Below are positions 59,769 to 64,000 of a DNA stretch of 64,000 nt, piece after piece. Positions within the stretch are counted from its first letter, which is position 1. Each line of letters opens with the position of its first letter. Below the pieces are notes generated by a model. It saw only the letters and a program-made list of their open reading frames with translations, searched no databases and was not told the origin of the DNA. The DNA is from Opisthocomus hoazin (lineage: Eukaryota > Chordata > Aves > Opisthocomiformes > Opisthocomidae), in contig NC_134442.1 in the NCBI RefSeq assembly GCF_030867145.1, positions 4,293,001 through 4,357,000 of the forward strand. The letters are read 5' to 3'. The translations under genes and the position numbers were made by a program.

Positions 59769-60589
59769 AATTGATTCAAACATAATATTCTATTACTGTG
59801 ATTGTAGTAGCAAATTCTTTTTAATCACTCTATAAATGGTAAGTTAACCAGTGATTAATAGATGGTAAATCCCAAGGATTCTCTCTCTCTCTAAATTGTG
59901 AACAGACCACGAATTACTGCTAAACATATCCCTTAGACATAACCTCTTGTGGTCTAAGACCAGTTCTGGATCCAGCTGCACCTGGGCTCCTCTCTGAGAA
60001 GGAGTTTAGAGAGCAAGGGTGTCCAGACTCCCTACCACCTTACACTTTCCTTTTACTCTCTATAAATCATTTTCCATACAAAACCCCTTTTAATATTGTG
60101 TTCCACCCCTTTGTGAAGTAATAGAGTGGACCTTGCCAATGAACTTTGTAAGATCACATTTTCTAAATTTTCACTAAAACCTTTTCTTGCAAAATCTTTG
60201 AGTGATCCTTTAGGCAACCTAACCGCTCCTTCGTGACATCTGGGCGAAGGCTGAGGTGTCCTGGGTGGGGATGGTATTAGGGCATGGGGCTCTGTACAAG
60301 ACACCAGATGATCTTATTTTGACGTCGATAGGCCTGTCAGGTGTCAGGTAATGTCAATGAAAATGGAAGTAAAAAGAACTGAAGACAAAAACCAAAGCAA
60401 AGAAATGTGTCAACACACTTTCCAGCCTTGTTTCTGTCTTGGGAGCATTTTCCTCTGTTGGAAAATGAAAGTGTATTCCAGGATTGGGAATGTATGCAGG
60501 ACACAAATGTCTCCTGCTAGAGGTAAATAGACAGCAGGTGTCAGTGTAGATGATCTGGGCACCCCTTCCCAGCTTCTACCTGCACCTTA

Positions 60590-62760
60590 CAAGGTTCTCT
60601 GCTCTCCCACAGGTCCTCTGGGATAGATGCCAGTCCCAGGCCATCACCCCAGGTACATTGGGAATTTCAAAAGTGGCACGGCATGTTTATGCTCAGACAA
60701 CTGATATCTGCCTGGAAAGCCGAACTTTTTTTTTTTTTTTAATGAATTCCATGAAAACTGTAAAGCACATTTTCCTCAGCTGAATCATTGGAGTATTTTC
60801 AAGAAATGGAAATGTTTTCCCTCCATGACAGAACGGGAAATTTCCAGGAAATGGAAAATGGCTTTCCTACTAATGGCAGGAGAAGTATTGATATTCCCTA
60901 TTGTAGCAGCAATACTATGTCTATTATTTCATCTACCTTGACATTCAGGTGTTTCCAACTTTCCTACTCAGTGGCCATGTCTAAGGACTATGTGGACTTA
61001 TGCCCTTCCAATTTCTTTCAGCTTTTGTCCTTTGCTTGTTCTTTGGTCATTCAGACGCCTCTCCAGTATCTGGTTTCTGCTTCGAGCTTCAGGGAGTTAG
61101 AAACTTACCCCTTCTTTCAGAAGGCTTATTAACTCTTTAGTCCACAACTTCTTTGCCTTTATATCACTCCTTTATTATCTGTCTGTCTAAAACTGTTCTT
61201 GTATGGAAATCCCTTGTGAAAAGTGGACAACAATAGATGCTGTTTGCATTTAGCATACAGCTGAGGAGAGAGGTTTAAAGTTTCTTAAATTGCATTTTGT
61301 TTCACTTCTGTTTCTTGGCAAGGAAGAGAAATCTTTCTGTGCCTGTGTGCAGCCCATGTCTCTAAGGAAAGCAGGTGGGAGCTGACGCAAAGAAGGTGTA
61401 CCATGCAGCAGCAGATCTCAGTGGAGAAGCCTGATGTGAGGAGAAGTGATGCAAGCCCCAGGAGGCCAATAAGGGAACTGGTGGGCTTGAGGAGGTGAGG
61501 AGCAAGGTTGTCCATATAGACTTCAAGTGGGCTGCTTTTCCTTCCTTGCCATAGCTCCTTAGCAGACAGTCTCTTCCCCTTTAACTACTCCCTTGAAACA
61601 GTTCCAATTAACTGTCCAACTCATGAAGCCTTGTAAAAAAATGTAGGAAGAGAAAGGAACACAAAGTCTTTCTGCACTGGAAGGACCCCCAAGGTGCATT
61701 TGATGATCAGTCAGTGAAGCAGAGATACTGAGAAGATTTTGGCACAAACCTTTCCAGAAGTCAGAGTCAGAAGCGAAAGCTAAAGTACCTTCAAGCATTA
61801 ACGGGACCCACTGAGGTCCATCACCCAACAAAGCCTCCCCATGGAGCTGTTGGAGACAGACAATTGGAGGACATGAGGAGAGCCAGGCAAAGGAAGAGTG
61901 TCAGTGTGTCTGATGCTTTGTCAAGTCTTGATGTGTTTATGAAGCCAAACACCAAGCCCTGACTCCAGCCCTTGTGAAGGGAGATCATATCCCTCACGTG
62001 TGGCTCAGGGCTTTTCCTGGGACAGTGGGATGTAGGCTGTGCAATGCTGAGTGAAGGACAATGATATCACACTGCCAGGGTGAGAAGAGACATGGAGGCT
62101 TTGGTGGCAGGAGGACAGGGTGTCTCCTCACAGGCTTTGATGTCAGAGGCATCAGCCACAGCCAAGTGGACCGAGGTCTCAATTCTATTAGGGAGTGGTC
62201 TTTCCAGGCTGTAGACACTCAACCTTCTCCCCCTCCACAGCACATTCCTACCTGTGCAGATGTCTCTTTGTCCTCACTGGTGACTGTTCCTTGAAACAGA
62301 CTCTGTTCCAGTCTCCCTCTCAGTGACCCATGGCTCCACAGCACTGCCCTTGGAGTGAATTTTCTTACTTTCTCATGTCCTGTCTGGACCTCCCAATCTG
62401 CAGTATTTGCTTTTGCTGGTTTTTATATCTCAAGCTCTTTCCCAGGTGCCACCACCTCTGAAAGAACTTTTCAAGTTCTCATGGGCTACATGAGAATACA
62501 ATGCCCAGATCTTCTGATTCGTGAGGCTTAAGCAGCCTTGGTCTCTCAGCCTCCTCACAAATAGTCCCTAACACTGACTTGGTAGACCTCCTATGAACCC
62601 TCTCCAGTTTCTCACTACTCCTCCACAATGGGGAGCCCCATACTGGGACACAGTATTCTAGATGTGCCCGTACAAGTGCTGAGCCAAGACGGATGAAAAC
62701 TCTCCTTGTCTGGGTGGCCACACTCCTCCCAGTGCAGCCCAATACACACATGTCTATATT
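60590..62760 (-). repeat. Low-copy module B, copy 4
   Basis: Reverse-orientation copy downstream of receptor 4. The CR1-like segment is at 62480-62760, the body at 61300-61830, and the far end at 60600 (GGTCCTCTGGGATAGATGCC), matching the reverse of 7530-7550. Confidence 0.65.
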
Positions 62761-63138
62761 CCCATTGCACTGGCTGCTACAGCCTCCCTTGTAATGCCCA
62801 GGCCCCTTTCCTTAAGATTGCTCTTCATCGAGTCAAGTCCAAGCCTGCCTCGACGAGGACATACTAGTGAAATGAAATTGCTGGCCAAGATCGGTGTCAC
62901 CATGGTGACCATGCCAGAAACACCACCTGAGGGTACAAAGCGAGATAAACTATGTCTGATGAGGAAAGGGTAATCAGAGGTGGACTGTTTGTGTGGGAGG
63001 GCATGAGCACGATCAAAGGGAAGAACTTGGGAGGGCCAAATGAGGGAAGAAGAAAATACAAGGTGAAGCCAAGGATATGCTGAGGGCTGTTGGTGGGTAT
63101 CTGCCAAGCAGCCCTTCACCTGCAGCAGACTGATTAGA

Positions 63139-64000
63139 AATCATAGAAATCATAGAAAGTTTTGGGTCGGAAGGGACCCCTAGCAGTCATCTAGTCCAAC
63201 CCCCCCGCAGCGAGCAGGGACACCGCTAACTAGATCAGGTTGCTCAGAGCCCTGTCCAACCTGGTCTTGACTGTTTCCAGGGATGGGGCCTCCACTGCCT
63301 CTCTGGGCAACTCGATCCAGTGTTTCACCACCCTCATTGTAAAGAATTTCTTCCTTATATCCAGCCTAAACCTACCCTGTTTTAGTTTAAAACCATTACC
63401 CCTGTCACTGTTATCTCTGCTAAAAAGATTGTCCCCATCTTTCCTATAGGCTCCCTTTAAGTACTGAAAGGCTGCAATCAGGTCTCCCCGCAGCCTTCTC
63501 TTCTCCAGGCTGAACAAACCCAACTCTCTCAGCCTGTCCTCATAGGAGAGGTGCTCCAGTCCTCGGATCATTTTTGTAGCCCTCCTTTGGACCCGCTCCA
63601 ACAGTTCCATGTCCTTCTTGTGCTGAGGGCTCCAGAGCTGAACGCAGTACTCCAGGTGAGGCCTCACCAGAGCAGAGAAGAGGGCCAGAATCACCTCTCT
63701 CGACCTGCAGGCCACGTTTCTCTTGATGCAGCCCAGGACACGGTTGGCCCTCTGGGCTGCCAGCGCACATTGCTGACTCATGTCCAGCCTTTTGTCTATC
63801 AGTACCCCCAAGTCCCTCTCAGCAGGGCTGCTCTCGATCCTTTCATCCCCCAGCCTGTATTGATACTGGGGATTACCCTGACCCAGGTGTAGGACCTTGC
63901 ACTTGGCGTTGTTGAGCCTCATGAGGTTCACACAGGCCCACTTCTCCAGCTTGTCCAGGTCCCTCTGGATGGCATCCCGTCCTTCTGGTGCCTCAACGGT
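63139..64000 (-). mobile_element. CR1 LINE, antisense, runs off the window
   Basis: The 3' end lies at 63139 (AATCATAGAAATCATAGAAAG). The minus-strand open frame 63931-63230 encodes 233 residues of the RT C-terminus ([60 protein letters not shown]) without a stop. It continues upstream past 64000, so the element is longer than seen. This is the best-preserved CR1 in the window. Confidence 0.9.

Noticed and set aside
1-64000. CRISPR arrays, operons, riboswitches or a prokaryotic defence or mobile system
   Set aside because: No regularly spaced repeats, Shine-Dalgarno-led gene strings or bacterial gene families are present. CR1, avian LTRs and spliced OR genes indicate bird nuclear DNA.

Overview
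The window looks like bird nuclear DNA, most likely from a neoavian species. Three things support this: many CR1 LINE fragments (reverse-transcriptase tails followed by degenerate ATTCTATG-type 3' ends), several avian-type endogenous-retrovirus LTRs, and olfactory receptors of the bird-expanded OR14-like (gamma-c) type. There is no operon structure, and no other protein-coding gene family could be recognised. The species and chromosome cannot be told from the sequence alone.

The only credible protein genes are olfactory receptors: intact copies at 8476-9411 (minus), 38588-39523 (plus) and 57176-58111 (plus), and one broken copy at 26935-27861 (plus) with a nonsense codon in TM1. Each coding sequence is a single 311-codon exon (308 positions in the broken one). 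Each starts 23-29 bases after a polypyrimidine/AG splice acceptor. About 1.7-2.4 kb upstream each has a shared block of about 300 bp that ends in GTAAGT or GTAGGT and begins after a TTTCACAG- or TTTCAG-like acceptor, so it is a probable 5' noncoding exon. The three intact copies have an AATAAA signal 207-211 bases after the stop; the broken copy has lost it.

The receptors sit in a larger duplicated unit: upstream block, 5' exon, coding exon, poly(A) signal, a CR1-like fragment, then a second low-copy module of about 2 kb (called module B here). The receptor 1 unit (5.1-12.1 kb) is inverted relative to the receptor 4 unit (54.6-62.8 kb). Extra module B copies at 0.9-2.7, 31.1-32.3 and 43.7-45.7 kb suggest further rearranged or lost receptor units.

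Layout: 0-7.5 kb, module B copies and two LTRs; 7.5-12.2 kb, receptor 1; 12.2-17.6 kb, ERV debris (including an ERVL-like protease/RT remnant) and CR1; 17.6-21.8 kb, a GC-richer stretch with a tRNA-Ala(CGC) gene, a tRNA-Phe-like gene with anticodon AAA and a solo LTR; 22-24 kb, CR1; 24.2-28.5 kb, receptor 2 pseudogene with a solo LTR in its presumed intron; 28.5-35.8 kb, unrecognised sequence, module B and CR1; 35.9-42.1 kb, receptor 3; 42.8-54 kb, LTRs and CR1; 54.1-59.1 kb, receptor 4; 60.6-64 kb, module B and a long antisense CR1. Each receptor would act alone in an olfactory neuron, so the genes are linked by shared ancestry and probably shared regulation, not by a common pathway.
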